A stretch of 10,137 bases of DNA from Prevotellaceae bacterium (GCA_022508635.1 JAFLUV010000088.1:1-10137); one strand, 5' to 3'. Positions 1 to 8,251 are shown, counted from the stretch's first letter. Notes: generated by a model from the sequence alone, not told the origin. Numbers and translations: made by a program.

Positions 1-11
1 TAATTACCATG

Positions 12-49
12 GGAAATAGCAGCCAGTTGAAAGACAGACTGCTATTTCC
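12..49. terminator. perfect 11-bp inverted repeat, probable terminator of an upstream gene
   Basis: GGAAATAGCAG at 12-22 is exactly complementary to CTGCTATTTCC at 39-49, with a 16-base loop. No gene in the window reads into it from the left, so it most likely ends transcription of a gene lying before position 1. The U-tract after the stem is poor, so it could instead be an operator or an RNA-stabilising hairpin. The dyad is seen directly; the role is inferred. Confidence 0.4.
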
Positions 50-80
50 TTATGCACACAAATCAGGACAATCATACCTA

Positions 81-190
81 TATAATATAAGAGAACATAC
101 ATTGGGACGCCTCCCCGATGAACAGACGTCGGACACGCACATACCAAATGGACGGGTATGCTCCGGACGACGGGAGGGGGAACACGAACA
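81..190 (+). promoter_or_regulatory. operon leader with long hairpin before the first gene
   Basis: The leader has a TATAAT at 81-86 and a near match to the Bacteroidetes -7 element (TACATTGG, 98-105, one mismatch to TAnnTTTG), but no clear -33 element. Downstream, three nested complementary segments can stack into one hairpin: CCTCCCCG 110-117 with CGGGAGG 171-177 (one bulge), GTCGGA 128-133 with TCCGGAC 162-168 (one bulge), and CATACC 140-145 with GGTATG 155-160 around a 9-base loop. The G-rich run 172-180 just before the ATG at 191 would be hidden in this structure. Promoter assignment is weak; the pairing is visible. Confidence 0.35.
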
Positions 191-1477
191 ATGGATACAA
201 TCAACATCATATCATACTACTTCAACATCGCGTTGACCTGGCTGACTTATTATGTAGTCTATATATATAATGAGTTCCGGGATCTCTCGATCGTTGTGAA
301 GATTGCGGCCGTCAGCCTGATATTCTATGTGCTGCTCATCATCTGCTCGCTCTGCCGGCTGATATACAAGTCGTACAGGCGCAGGCGCACGGACAAGATA
401 TACCGCCGCTTGGAGGAGAGGTACGGAGCCGGCGTGAAGTACATCCTCTCGCCCGAGGCCAGTGCCACGATGACGCGCAAGGAGGTGCTGGACGCCCTGG
501 AGCTGAGCGAGTCGGACGCACAGAGCAAGCACCTGCTGAAGGATTACGAAGAACGCCTGTGTATGTGCCGCATCATCTACCGGGCAAGAATCTCGGAGGA
601 GGCCTCGCTGAACCGCCGCAAGAACCTGCAGATCCTCCTGCGCGTGTTCGGCACGCAGGAGTTCTTGGAGTACCTGATCAACCGCGGCCAGATGCGCCTG
701 AAGACGGAAGCCCTGCACATGTTGCGTGCGTTCAAGCTGCCCATCAATCCGTGGGTCATCAACAAGCTGATGAACTCGAAGCGCAACCGCGTGCGCCGTC
801 TGGCCATGTACGCCTCCATCATGTCAAGCTCCAACATGGACATGGAGTACTTCGAGTCGGAATTCTTCGACGAGAACTACTGCACCTACGACAAGATACA
901 GCTCGGCTACGTCCTGCAACGCCGTAAGGCTGCCCGCCGCAAGATACCGAACCTGGCCATGCTGGCGCAGAAACAGAAAAACGCCTCGACGCAGTGCGTG
1001 TTCGTCAACATGATGCGCCAGTTCAACCAGAAAGAAAACTGCTCGGATTTGGAGGAGCTGTTCCAGCTCAACAGCGACAGCGACCTGATTGAGGAGATAT
1101 CGCGCACATGGGGCTACTTAGGCTACACCGAGGGCGAGGAGATGATGAACGAGGTGCTGCTCACCCAGTCGGACGCCACGAAGATAGCCATCATGCACGC
1201 CCTGGCACGCCTCGGCACGGGCAAGAGCCTAAACACCTTCATCGACGGCTACCGCAACAACGGCGACCCGAAGGTAAGGTACGAGGCAGTACGCTGCATG
1301 TGGAACTACGGCGAGGCAGGAAGGGAGAAGGTGCGCGAGTTGGAGCGCGAGGCCGTGGCTGCGGACAAGCCCCTGTTCGACTTCTTCCACAATGAAATCA
1401 CGCGCGAGGAAATCCGCCTGAGCAAGAGCGACACCTACCGCCAGGACTATGGCGAGAACCTCTACACAGTGGTATAA
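191..1477 (+). CDS. two-helix inner-membrane protein with HEAT-like repeat domain
   Basis: First gene of the exopolysaccharide-type operon, 428 residues from the ATG at 191. Two hydrophobic segments (about residues 5-26 and 34-56) are followed by a strongly basic stretch (KSYRRRR, 60-66), which predicts a helical hairpin with both ends in the cytoplasm. The rest is soluble and helical. Segments around residues 150-230 and 315-400 have the paired amphipathic helices and the conserved pattern of HEAT/Armadillo repeats (for example DPKVRYEAVRCMWNYGEAG). HEAT domains usually act as protein-binding scaffolds. It ends 18 bases before the glycosyltransferase gene, so a role in assembling or controlling that enzyme is likely; this is inferred from position. 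An in-frame ATG at 158 would add 11 residues (MLRTTGGGTRT), but 191 is preferred because the protein then begins just before the first membrane helix. No enzyme motif was seen. Confidence 0.85.
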   Translation: MDTINIISYYFNIALTWLTYYVVYIYNEFRDLSIVVKIAAVSLIFYVLLIICSLCRLIYKSYRRRRTDKIYRRLEERYGAGVKYILSPEASATMTRKEVLDALELSESDAQSKHLLKDYEERLCMCRIIYRARISEEASLNRRKNLQILLRVFGTQEFLEYLINRGQMRLKTEALHMLRAFKLPINPWVINKLMNSKRNRVRRLAMYASIMSSSNMDMEYFESEFFDENYCTYDKIQLGYVLQRRKAARRKIPNLAMLAQKQKNASTQCVFVNMMRQFNQKENCSDLEELFQLNSDSDLIEEISRTWGYLGYTEGEEMMNEVLLTQSDATKIAIMHALARLGTGKSLNTFIDGYRNNGDPKVRYEAVRCMWNYGEAGREKVRELEREAVAADKPLFDFFHNEITREEIRLSKSDTYRQDYGENLYTVV

Positions 1478-1495
1478 ACGAAAGCATTTGAAACG

Positions 1496-2989
1496 ATGTG
1501 GGTTAGCATATACTATTTTTTCTCATACGTAGTCTTCTTCTACAGCATCGCCTCAATGCTGCTATTGCTGTACCTGACCGTAATGAGCCTCCGCGCCCAG
1601 CGCAACATTCGCATCAACATCCCCGACGACGACACGGTGCGCTACATCCTGAAAGGCTCCCCCATGACACCGGCCGTGTCGATCATCGCACCAGCCTACA
1701 ACGAGGAAGTGACCATCATCGACAATGTCAAGTCGATGCTGAACATACGCTATCCGCGCTATGACATCATCATCGTGAACGATGGCAGCAAGGATCGCAC
1801 GCTCGAACTGCTGATAGAGGAGTTTGACCTGATGGAAGTACCGTTCACGAACACGCGGCGCGTGCCCTGCAAACCCATCAAGCGCGTCTTCCGCTCGCGC
1901 GACGACAGGTTCGACAAGCTCATCGTCGTAGACAAGGAGCCCGGCGGCCGCAAGGCAGATGCCTCGAACGCTGGCATCAACATCACGGAGAACAAGTACT
2001 TCGTCTGTACCGACGTAGACTGCTACGTAGAGCCGATGGCTCTCTACCGCATGATGTGGCTGGTGGTGAACAGCCACATACCAGTCATCGGAGTCGGTGC
2101 CACGATGCTCATGGGTAACAACTGCGTCGTCAAGGACGGTCGCATGGTGGAGGCAAAGGTTCCGTCAAACCCGCTCACGATGTGGCAGGAGCTGGAGTAC
2201 ATGCGCTCATTCCTGATCGGCAAGCTCGGCTGGTCCTCCCACAATGCCTTGCCGAACATATCGGGTGGTTTCGGACTGTTCGACACGGACGTCGTGGTGA
2301 AGTCCGGCGGTTACGAGCCAACAAGCTTTGCAGAAGACATCGACCTGTTGCTGCGCATGATCACCTATATGCACAGCGTAGGCCAGGAATATCGTCTGGC
2401 ACAGATACCGAAAGTAAGCTGCTGGACAGAGGGTCCCTATTCGTTGCGCACCTTGTACCGCCAGCGCGTACGCTGGGCACGCGGCCTGTGCGAGATTGTC
2501 GTGAGCCACAAGAACCTGTTCTTCAATATGCAATATGGCCCAATAGGCACGTTCACCCTACCCTACATCTTCATGTTCGAGTTCTTGGCTCCCATCATCG
2601 AGGCAACCGGCTTCCTCTTCATGCTGTGGCTGGTCTTCGTAGGCGGCATCAACTGGAACACGGCATTCGTCATCTTCGGCATGATCTATTCCTTCTCGCT
2701 CTCCCTTACGTTCCTGGTGCTGATCTTCGACTACCAGCTCAAGGTCGTGAACTGGAAGAGCACCACCCGCAGCTACATCAAGCTGGCCATCGCCGGTATC
2801 ACGGAAGCCTTCTTCTATCACCCGCTGATTACGCTCTTCTCGCTCATCGGCTACACGAAGTATATCCGGAACAGCCGCGCCATCTGGACACACATCACCC
2901 GTAAAGGATGGCAGAAGAATGATGCCGACACCGATAAAACAAATACGACCAACAGCAATGAGCCACAGACAACCACAGTTACGTCATAG
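1496..2989 (+). CDS. processive family 2 glycosyltransferase (PgaC/NfrB/YaiP-like polysaccharide synthase)
   Basis: Membrane-embedded GT2 enzyme of 497 residues that should polymerise a nucleotide-activated sugar at the cytoplasmic face and move the chain through the inner membrane. An N-terminal membrane helix (about 5-30) precedes a GT-A domain. Catalytic landmarks are all present: APAYNEE near 65-71, NDGSKD 95-100, the metal-binding DVD 173-175, the base-region ED 280-281, and the QRVRW motif 323-327 that marks processive synthases. Several membrane helices follow between about 355 and 457. The C-terminal tail is rich in Thr, Asn and Asp. No PilZ domain is present, which argues against a classic cellulose synthase BcsA. 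It lies 18 bases after the HEAT gene and its 3' end overlaps or abuts the TPR/barrel gene. The sugar donor cannot be read from the sequence; GlcNAc or glucose are the family's common substrates. Confidence 0.93.
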   Translation: MWVSIYYFFSYVVFFYSIASMLLLLYLTVMSLRAQRNIRINIPDDDTVRYILKGSPMTPAVSIIAPAYNEEVTIIDNVKSMLNIRYPRYDIIIVNDGSKDRTLELLIEEFDLMEVPFTNTRRVPCKPIKRVFRSRDDRFDKLIVVDKEPGGRKADASNAGINITENKYFVCTDVDCYVEPMALYRMMWLVVNSHIPVIGVGATMLMGNNCVVKDGRMVEAKVPSNPLTMWQELEYMRSFLIGKLGWSSHNALPNISGGFGLFDTDVVVKSGGYEPTSFAEDIDLLLRMITYMHSVGQEYRLAQIPKVSCWTEGPYSLRTLYRQRVRWARGLCEIVVSHKNLFFNMQYGPIGTFTLPYIFMFEFLAPIIEATGFLFMLWLVFVGGINWNTAFVIFGMIYSFSLSLTFLVLIFDYQLKVVNWKSTTRSYIKLAIAGITEAFFYHPLITLFSLIGYTKYIRNSRAIWTHITRKGWQKNDADTDKTNTTNSNEPQTTTVTS

Positions 2990-5798
2990 AACCATGTTCC
3001 CCTCGGGACTGATTGTTGCAATCCTGTTTGCAGCAATGTCCTGCTGTCCGGTACAGGTCGCAGGACAATCGCGCAAGAAGGAGGTCCACACGTCGCGCTA
3101 CTATGCAAACCGTGCCTTGGGATTCGAGAGCGCAAACTCCTGGGAAGCCGCCAAGCGTGAGATTGATGCCGGACTTGAATACTATCCGGACGACCCGGAC
3201 CTGCGCTACCTTAACGGACGGTACTACTTCCATGCCCACGGCGACTTGCAGCAAGCTCGCTACAACTTAGTAAAGGCTCTGCAAGAGAACGACCAGCATT
3301 TCCAAGCACGCCGACTGATGGTGGACGTGGAAGAGGAAGCCGGCCACTACTCAAGCGCAATATGCTACATCAACGAGCTTCTGGAGTTCGAACCCTACGA
3401 CCGGGACTTATGGCGCAGAAAGATATACCTCTACAACCAGCAGGGCAACAAGACCGAGGCAGACCAGACTCTGGAACGACTGTCCAGAATATTCCCGAAC
3501 GACACCATCATCCGACGCGACCAGAGCATGCGCAACCGCGAGATATGGAACCACATGGTACAGACTACCACGCCACGCGAAACGGCAGCCAACCTGGAAC
3601 ATTACATCGAGCTTGACCCGACCAACATGGACTACTACCTCAAGCTCATTGACATCTACAGGTTCCTCGGCGAAGAGGAACAGGCTTTCGGCACGGTGAG
3701 CATGGCCCTGCGCCAGTTCCCCTACAACACAGACCTGGTACGCCTCGGCTCGAGAATACTTGCCGGAATGAACGAGTACACCCGCGCCCTGAACTTTTTG
3801 CGCGAGAACCGTGTGAGCGGCGCCCTCTACGACAACATGCTGCAGGAGGTGGCCGACGACAACCGCCTCAAGGATCCCTACGAGGCCAATGGCCGGCTCT
3901 ATGCCCGTACCCACAACCGCAATGCACTGGCCTACATGCTGAACACATCCCTCACCCGCGGATACTACGAGGATGCCAAGTATTACCTTTCCGAGTCCAT
4001 GAAGGTGTATGGCGTCACGCCGGAACTGCTGATGAAGGAGTATGCCCTTGAAAAACGATTCGGCAACGAAGCCGCACAAATGCGCCTGCTGCAAAAGCTC
4101 TACGAGACGAATCCAGAGGATGACGACCTGAAGGAACAATACGCAGACATGATGCTCGTGCTGGTAGGGAAAGACATGGAAGCCGAGCAATGGAGCGACG
4201 CGCTGGCACACATAGAACGTGCCTTAGAGATACTGACCCCGGAGAGCGAGTCATGGCCGTCAACCATCTCCAGACAGATCATTGCATACGGCCGCCTGGG
4301 CGAGATGAATGCGGCACGCCAAGTCTATGTCAAAGGCGCAAGCCTACAGCCCGATTCGCGTGCACGCTTTGCAGCTGCCTATGAGGAAATAGCTGCAACC
4401 CGCCTGAAGGCACTGATAGACGGCGAACAATATGATTCGGCACTCGACGAGGCAGAATCGCTGCTGGGCGTGCTTCCGGAAAGCGAAACCGCCCTGCGTG
4501 CCTGCATTAACATGAGCCAGACCCTGATGCGCAAGGATCTGTTCTACCACTATGCCGAATTAGGATACAAGATGTATCCCGACAATCCGTACTTCGTGGT
4601 AAAATATGCCATCGCCCTGCAAGAACAGAATCGTCCGGCAGAGGCGCTTGCCCTGCTGAAACCCCGCGAAGGTGCCGATCCGTTCATCAATGCTCAGCTT
4701 TCAACGGCCTATCAGGGCGTAACGCTTGACTGGGTAAATCTGCTGCTGCAAGAAAGGCTGGCCAAGAAAGCATTAGAGATGATAGACTCTGCATTGGTGC
4801 ACAATCCGAACAACAAGGAACTCCTCTACAGCAAGGGACTTGCCTACGAATACCTGAAAGAATTCGACAAGGCGTATGAATACCAGTCGAAAAACTACAA
4901 TCCAAGCAATGCTGAACAGAGTGAATGGTATCAGCACATGCGCTACCTGCGCTTCCGAGGCTATCGCAACCGTTTAGACGCAAGTTACACCTACGCCGCC
5001 TACGACACTCGTTTAGAGGGTCTGGGATCGGTGGCACACATGTATTCCGTGGCCAACATTACCTATAGCCGCCTGACGAAGAAGAATACCTACTCTGCAG
5101 GGGTCAACTACAAGGGCGTGGACGGTTATGTCGACGGTGACTACTACGACACCGGAGGTGTAGGCATAGAAGTCCTGGGACAATGGGATCACACGTTCAA
5201 CCACCGATGGTCGGGAATGCTCAGCGGCTCCTGGTCCAACCAATACTTCAACCGTTTCGGAGCGAACATCGGCGCAAGTCTCTCGCTTGATCGCGGCTGG
5301 ACTCCAAGCCTTAAATTAGGCTACCGGCGCACGCCGCCTACGGCATTCAACTTTGCAAGCAACGAGGCAATAATGATCAGGGAGACCAAGGAGTACAACC
5401 TGTTCATCGTTACCCCGGCAGTGGAAAAGGCATGGGAGAGGGTTCGCACGTCAGCCAGCGTCGACCTCAGCCTTCTTCGCGGCAACTTGTTCTATAACAT
5501 TGGCTGGAAAGGCAAGTTGTTCATCAACGAGGACAACATCTCCTCGGTTGGTCTCATGGCCGGCTTCGGCTCATTCCCAGAATTGACGTTCTACGATCAA
5601 ACCGTCCTCGGCAATTCGGCACGGACGAACGTCAGCATCGGCTTTGACATGCAATACCTGCTGACCAAGAACATGTATGTCGGACTCAGCGGCGTGTGGA
5701 ACACGTTCTACAATCCGTTTGTCTTTACGGATACACTCCTAAAGCAAGCTTACCGCAATGTATACGTGCTGACAGGGCAGCTTCATGTTGCCTTCTAA
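2958..5798 (+). CDS. TPR protein with C-terminal outer-membrane beta-barrel (YaiO/PgaA-like exopolysaccharide exporter)
   Basis: About 946 residues. A signal peptide (basic SHRQPQLRHR, hydrophobic GLIVAILFAAMSC, then VAGQS as likely cleavage area) is followed by a long helical TPR solenoid from about residue 40 to 650, visible in repeated pairs ending in phrases such as YPDDPDLRYLNG and FEPYDRDLWRRK. From about 665 to the end, alternating aromatic strands form a beta-barrel; the last residue is Phe (QLHVAF), the usual BAM recognition signal of outer-membrane proteins. This two-part build matches PgaA, NfrA and YaiO, which guide a nascent polysaccharide through the periplasm and export it. Start choice: 2958 supplies the basic n-region and overlaps the transferase gene by 32 bases; 2994, four bases after that gene's stop, is a real alternative but lacks basic residues; 2919 is less likely. 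Function is inferred from architecture and operon. Confidence 0.88.
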   Translation: MSHRQPQLRHRTMFPSGLIVAILFAAMSCCPVQVAGQSRKKEVHTSRYYANRALGFESANSWEAAKREIDAGLEYYPDDPDLRYLNGRYYFHAHGDLQQARYNLVKALQENDQHFQARRLMVDVEEEAGHYSSAICYINELLEFEPYDRDLWRRKIYLYNQQGNKTEADQTLERLSRIFPNDTIIRRDQSMRNREIWNHMVQTTTPRETAANLEHYIELDPTNMDYYLKLIDIYRFLGEEEQAFGTVSMALRQFPYNTDLVRLGSRILAGMNEYTRALNFLRENRVSGALYDNMLQEVADDNRLKDPYEANGRLYARTHNRNALAYMLNTSLTRGYYEDAKYYLSESMKVYGVTPELLMKEYALEKRFGNEAAQMRLLQKLYETNPEDDDLKEQYADMMLVLVGKDMEAEQWSDALAHIERALEILTPESESWPSTISRQIIAYGRLGEMNAARQVYVKGASLQPDSRARFAAAYEEIAATRLKALIDGEQYDSALDEAESLLGVLPESETALRACINMSQTLMRKDLFYHYAELGYKMYPDNPYFVVKYAIALQEQNRPAEALALLKPREGADPFINAQLSTAYQGVTLDWVNLLLQERLAKKALEMIDSALVHNPNNKELLYSKGLAYEYLKEFDKAYEYQSKNYNPSNAEQSEWYQHMRYLRFRGYRNRLDASYTYAAYDTRLEGLGSVAHMYSVANITYSRLTKKNTYSAGVNYKGVDGYVDGDYYDTGGVGIEVLGQWDHTFNHRWSGMLSGSWSNQYFNRFGANIGASLSLDRGWTPSLKLGYRRTPPTAFNFASNEAIMIRETKEYNLFIVTPAVEKAWERVRTSASVDLSLLRGNLFYNIGWKGKLFINEDNISSVGLMAGFGSFPELTFYDQTVLGNSARTNVSIGFDMQYLLTKNMYVGLSGVWNTFYNPFVFTDTLLKQAYRNVYVLTGQLHVAF

Positions 5799-5820
5799 GA
5801 CCCCAAGAAATCTGTATATT

Positions 5821-7548
5821 ATGAAAAGAAAGAAGATACTGGAATTAGTCATGCTATTGCTTGCCATGCATGCAGCATGGAGTTGCGGAGAACAGACACA
5901 AGCCAAGCATACGAGCTATGCTTTTGACTATACCGAAATCTATCTGCCAGAACACGGCAGCGCGGAGTATGACTCACTGAGCCTGCACAACTTGGACAAG
6001 GAGTGGGGCATCTGGGGACATAATTTGGGACAAGTACTTCCCGAATATCCGTCGCAGGCCGTATATGCCAAGCGAAACGGTATGCCCTACAGGGAACAAT
6101 TCTGCTTCAGCTCGGAGGAACTGTATAAGTACATCGTAGAATTTATAGACTCTGACTATGGCGTACTTTCATCATCCCGCTTTGCCATTCTCCCCAATGA
6201 CAACCAGATTACTTGTCTCTGCCCCAAATGCAAGGCCGCCGGCAATAGCTCAGACGATGCCTCTCCTGCAGTCATGCAGATGATACGCCGGTTGGCAAAG
6301 CACTTCCCGAAGCACATGTTTTTTACCTCACACTACGGATGCGTCAAAAGCATGCCAGAGGAGCCGATGCCCAAGAATGTCGGCGTATTGGTAAGTGCTA
6401 TCGATTTCCCGTTGTCTGTGACGGAAACCGATAAGGAAAAAGAGTTTGCCACCCTTCTGGCTGACTGGAGCCAGAAGACGCACAACGTATACGTCTGGGA
6501 CTACATAAACAATTTTGACGACTACTTTACGCCTTTCCCCGTGTTCAGCGTTATGGAACGTCGCTTCAAGCTCTACAAGGAAGTCGGTGCCAACGGTATC
6601 TTCCTCAATGGTAGCGGAGAAGACTATAGTTCGCTGAGTCGTCTGAAGTTGCTTGTACTGTCCTCTATGCTGGAAAACCCGGATACGGATTGGAGAAAAG
6701 AACTGAAGCAAAAGGCCATGGAGCTCTACCCGACTACGGGAGAACTAATCTATGACTTTATGATGGCTCAAGAAAACTACGTCCAAAAGCTACAGAAGGA
6801 ACTTCCCCTATACGACGGAATAACAACGGCTCTCAAGACCTATCTGCCAAGGGAGGATTTTGAGGAGTTTCATGATGCTCTCTTTGCACAATGTCAGGAC
6901 GCTGCACCAGAAGAACAGGCAGAAATGGAAAAACTCTGCAAAGCCATGGAGCTTACCCGACTTGAGCTGATGAGAAAAGACGGGCAACTTGAAGACTACG
7001 AGTCACGATTGGAAACCTTGCTTACGCTCGACTCGAACGATGACATCCATGTCTACAGCGAGTCGTCATGGTCACTGGCATCCTATGCAAAGGATTACCG
7101 TCTGCTTGCAGAGCGCAATGCACAGAGTAGCGGCAACCGTCTGAAAGGCGTAAAGCTACAGGCACTCAGCACACTTGATCCTGAATATGATGATCTGTCC
7201 ATCCTGACCGACGGCGTACTCGGCATGCCAACCAACTATCATAACGGCATTGTCATCAACTCTCCTGAACTGAAGTGGAGCATCGGTGTGCCTGCCATGC
7301 CGGGACTGAAGACCCTGCGTGTGTGGCTCGTAACAAACCCTGCCTTCAGAATGGGACTGCCCAAGCGCATCAATCTCTTGTCGGGTGGAAACGTACTCAA
7401 TACCGTTGAGCCTAAACTTTCGGGCGGAAAGGTTGGACACACATTTGTTGACATCAGCGTACCGCCTGCCGGAGGTATGCTTACACTGGAGTTTGCCCGT
7501 AACAAAGAAGTACCTTCAATGGGAATAGAAGAAATTGAGGGATTCTAA
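5821..7548 (+). CDS. DUF4838 lipoprotein, probable glycan-active enzyme with discoidin-like C-terminus
   Basis: 575 residues. The N-terminus (MKRKKILELVMLLLAMHAAWSC) is a lipoprotein-type signal with lipidated Cys at 22, so the protein should sit in the periplasm or at the cell surface. The middle carries DUF4838 hallmarks: PNDN followed by the triple-cysteine motif C132-L-C134-P-K-C137, then a WDY motif at 226-228 with FTPFP soon after, and GANGIFLNGSGED. From what is known, this family resembles TIM-barrel glycoside hydrolases, but I know of no firmly established activity. The last 140 residues (LTDGVLG, then ELKWSIG and RVWLV strands) look like an F5/8 type C (discoidin) carbohydrate-binding sandwich. 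It starts 22 bases after the barrel gene; an earlier ATG at 5785 would put 12 odd residues before the signal and is rejected. By position it parallels PgaB, the lipoprotein that modifies or cuts poly-GlcNAc in the periplasm. That parallel is inference. Confidence 0.82.
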   Translation: MKRKKILELVMLLLAMHAAWSCGEQTQAKHTSYAFDYTEIYLPEHGSAEYDSLSLHNLDKEWGIWGHNLGQVLPEYPSQAVYAKRNGMPYREQFCFSSEELYKYIVEFIDSDYGVLSSSRFAILPNDNQITCLCPKCKAAGNSSDDASPAVMQMIRRLAKHFPKHMFFTSHYGCVKSMPEEPMPKNVGVLVSAIDFPLSVTETDKEKEFATLLADWSQKTHNVYVWDYINNFDDYFTPFPVFSVMERRFKLYKEVGANGIFLNGSGEDYSSLSRLKLLVLSSMLENPDTDWRKELKQKAMELYPTTGELIYDFMMAQENYVQKLQKELPLYDGITTALKTYLPREDFEEFHDALFAQCQDAAPEEQAEMEKLCKAMELTRLELMRKDGQLEDYESRLETLLTLDSNDDIHVYSESSWSLASYAKDYRLLAERNAQSSGNRLKGVKLQALSTLDPEYDDLSILTDGVLGMPTNYHNGIVINSPELKWSIGVPAMPGLKTLRVWLVTNPAFRMGLPKRINLLSGGNVLNTVEPKLSGGKVGHTFVDISVPPAGGMLTLEFARNKEVPSMGIEEIEGF

Positions 7549-7573
7549 GAAATTTGATAGATATAGCAACTTT

Positions 7574-8161
7574 ATGACACATCTGCTTTCAAAATACTTT
7601 ACAATAGCCGCAATGGCGGTTACTGGTCTTATGCTATGTGGTTGCAAGAAGAAACTCTTGCCGGCCGTAGTGGAGATTGTCGACCCCGTCCGCCATTACT
7701 ATCCTGTCATCCAAGGCGAAGTGCTGGGTGTGTCCTATGAGATAGAAAACGTATCAAAAGAACCACTTGTCATACAAGAGATACAAACCACATGCGGATG
7801 CCTGGTACCAGTAGACGACCTGCCCCTCGTTGTCCTACCCAAGAAACGAGGTCGTGTGAACCTCCGCTACGAAACAATAAAGAATACGGGAAGCGTAGAA
7901 CACTACGTGTGGCTGTATGGCAACTTCACGGATTCAACCTACCGCGAATTATTCTTTGACACCAACGTTGTTCCGCCAGCCGACTACACGCGCGATTACG
8001 AGCAACTGTATCTTGAAAAAATCACAGACACGGAATCTGCTTCGCTGAAAAACTTTGTTGACGGATACACAACCGACAGAGGGTACTACACCGACGAGAA
8101 CGACCCACGTGCAAAAAAACGAAAGGAAATACAGCGTAGTGCGGACGCTCTGGCATTATAA
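7574..8161 (+). CDS. DUF1573 lipoprotein
   Basis: 195 residues, last gene of the operon, starting 25 bases after the DUF4838 gene. A signal segment ends in the lipobox-like LCGC with lipidated Cys at 24. The following beta-sandwich has the DUF1573 signature: YEIENVSKEPLVI, then the conserved TTCGC (cysteines 74 and 76), a VLPKKRGRVNLRY strand and a closing V.LYGNFTDST.R segment. DUF1573 domains are Ig-like folds, very common in Bacteroidetes envelope proteins, with no defined biochemical role known to me. A charged, polar tail of about 50 residues (135-195) follows the domain and seems unrelated to it. An in-frame ATG at 7535 overlaps the preceding gene and precedes the hydrophobic core too far to be preferred. 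Its place in the operon suggests an accessory or structural envelope role in polysaccharide export. Confidence 0.82.
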   Translation: MTHLLSKYFTIAAMAVTGLMLCGCKKKLLPAVVEIVDPVRHYYPVIQGEVLGVSYEIENVSKEPLVIQEIQTTCGCLVPVDDLPLVVLPKKRGRVNLRYETIKNTGSVEHYVWLYGNFTDSTYRELFFDTNVVPPADYTRDYEQLYLEKITDTESASLKNFVDGYTTDRGYYTDENDPRAKKRKEIQRSADALAL

Positions 8162-8172
8162 TCTGCTACAAT

Positions 8173-8184
8173 CCCCTTTTGGGG
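8173..8184 (+). terminator. short hairpin after the operon, weak terminator candidate
   Basis: CCCCTTTTGGGG is a perfect 12-bp palindrome that would form a 4-bp GC stem with a 4-base loop, 11 bases after the DUF1573 stop codon. No U-run follows, so by itself it is a poor intrinsic terminator. It is listed because of its position. Confidence 0.3.
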
Positions 8185-8251
8185 CCTAATATGCAAATAG
8201 GAGGATAAAGTTTGTCGTAGGTTGCTGGTTATGTATAAAACAAGCCTTATC

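Noticed and set aside
158..190. Earlier start of the HEAT membrane protein
   Set aside because: It would place a Gly/Arg/Thr-rich stretch before the membrane helix and its ATG is in the stem of the leader hairpin; the ATG at 191 is simpler.
212..718. 168-codon open frame on the minus strand
   Set aside because: Antisense shadow of the GC-rich HEAT gene with low-complexity Ala/Gln/Leu content and no domain pattern.
2182..2904. 240-codon open frame on the plus strand
   Set aside because: An out-of-frame reading of the glycosyltransferase gene, rich in Arg and His as expected of a shifted GC-rich frame.
1496..2989. Cellulose synthase BcsA
   Set aside because: The catalytic motifs are shared, but there is no PilZ domain and no bcs partner genes; the neighbours fit PgaC/NfrB/YaiP-like systems better.
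3408..4211. 267-codon open frame on the minus strand
   Set aside because: It lies wholly within the TPR region of the exporter gene, opposite a convincing protein, and shows no recognisable domain.
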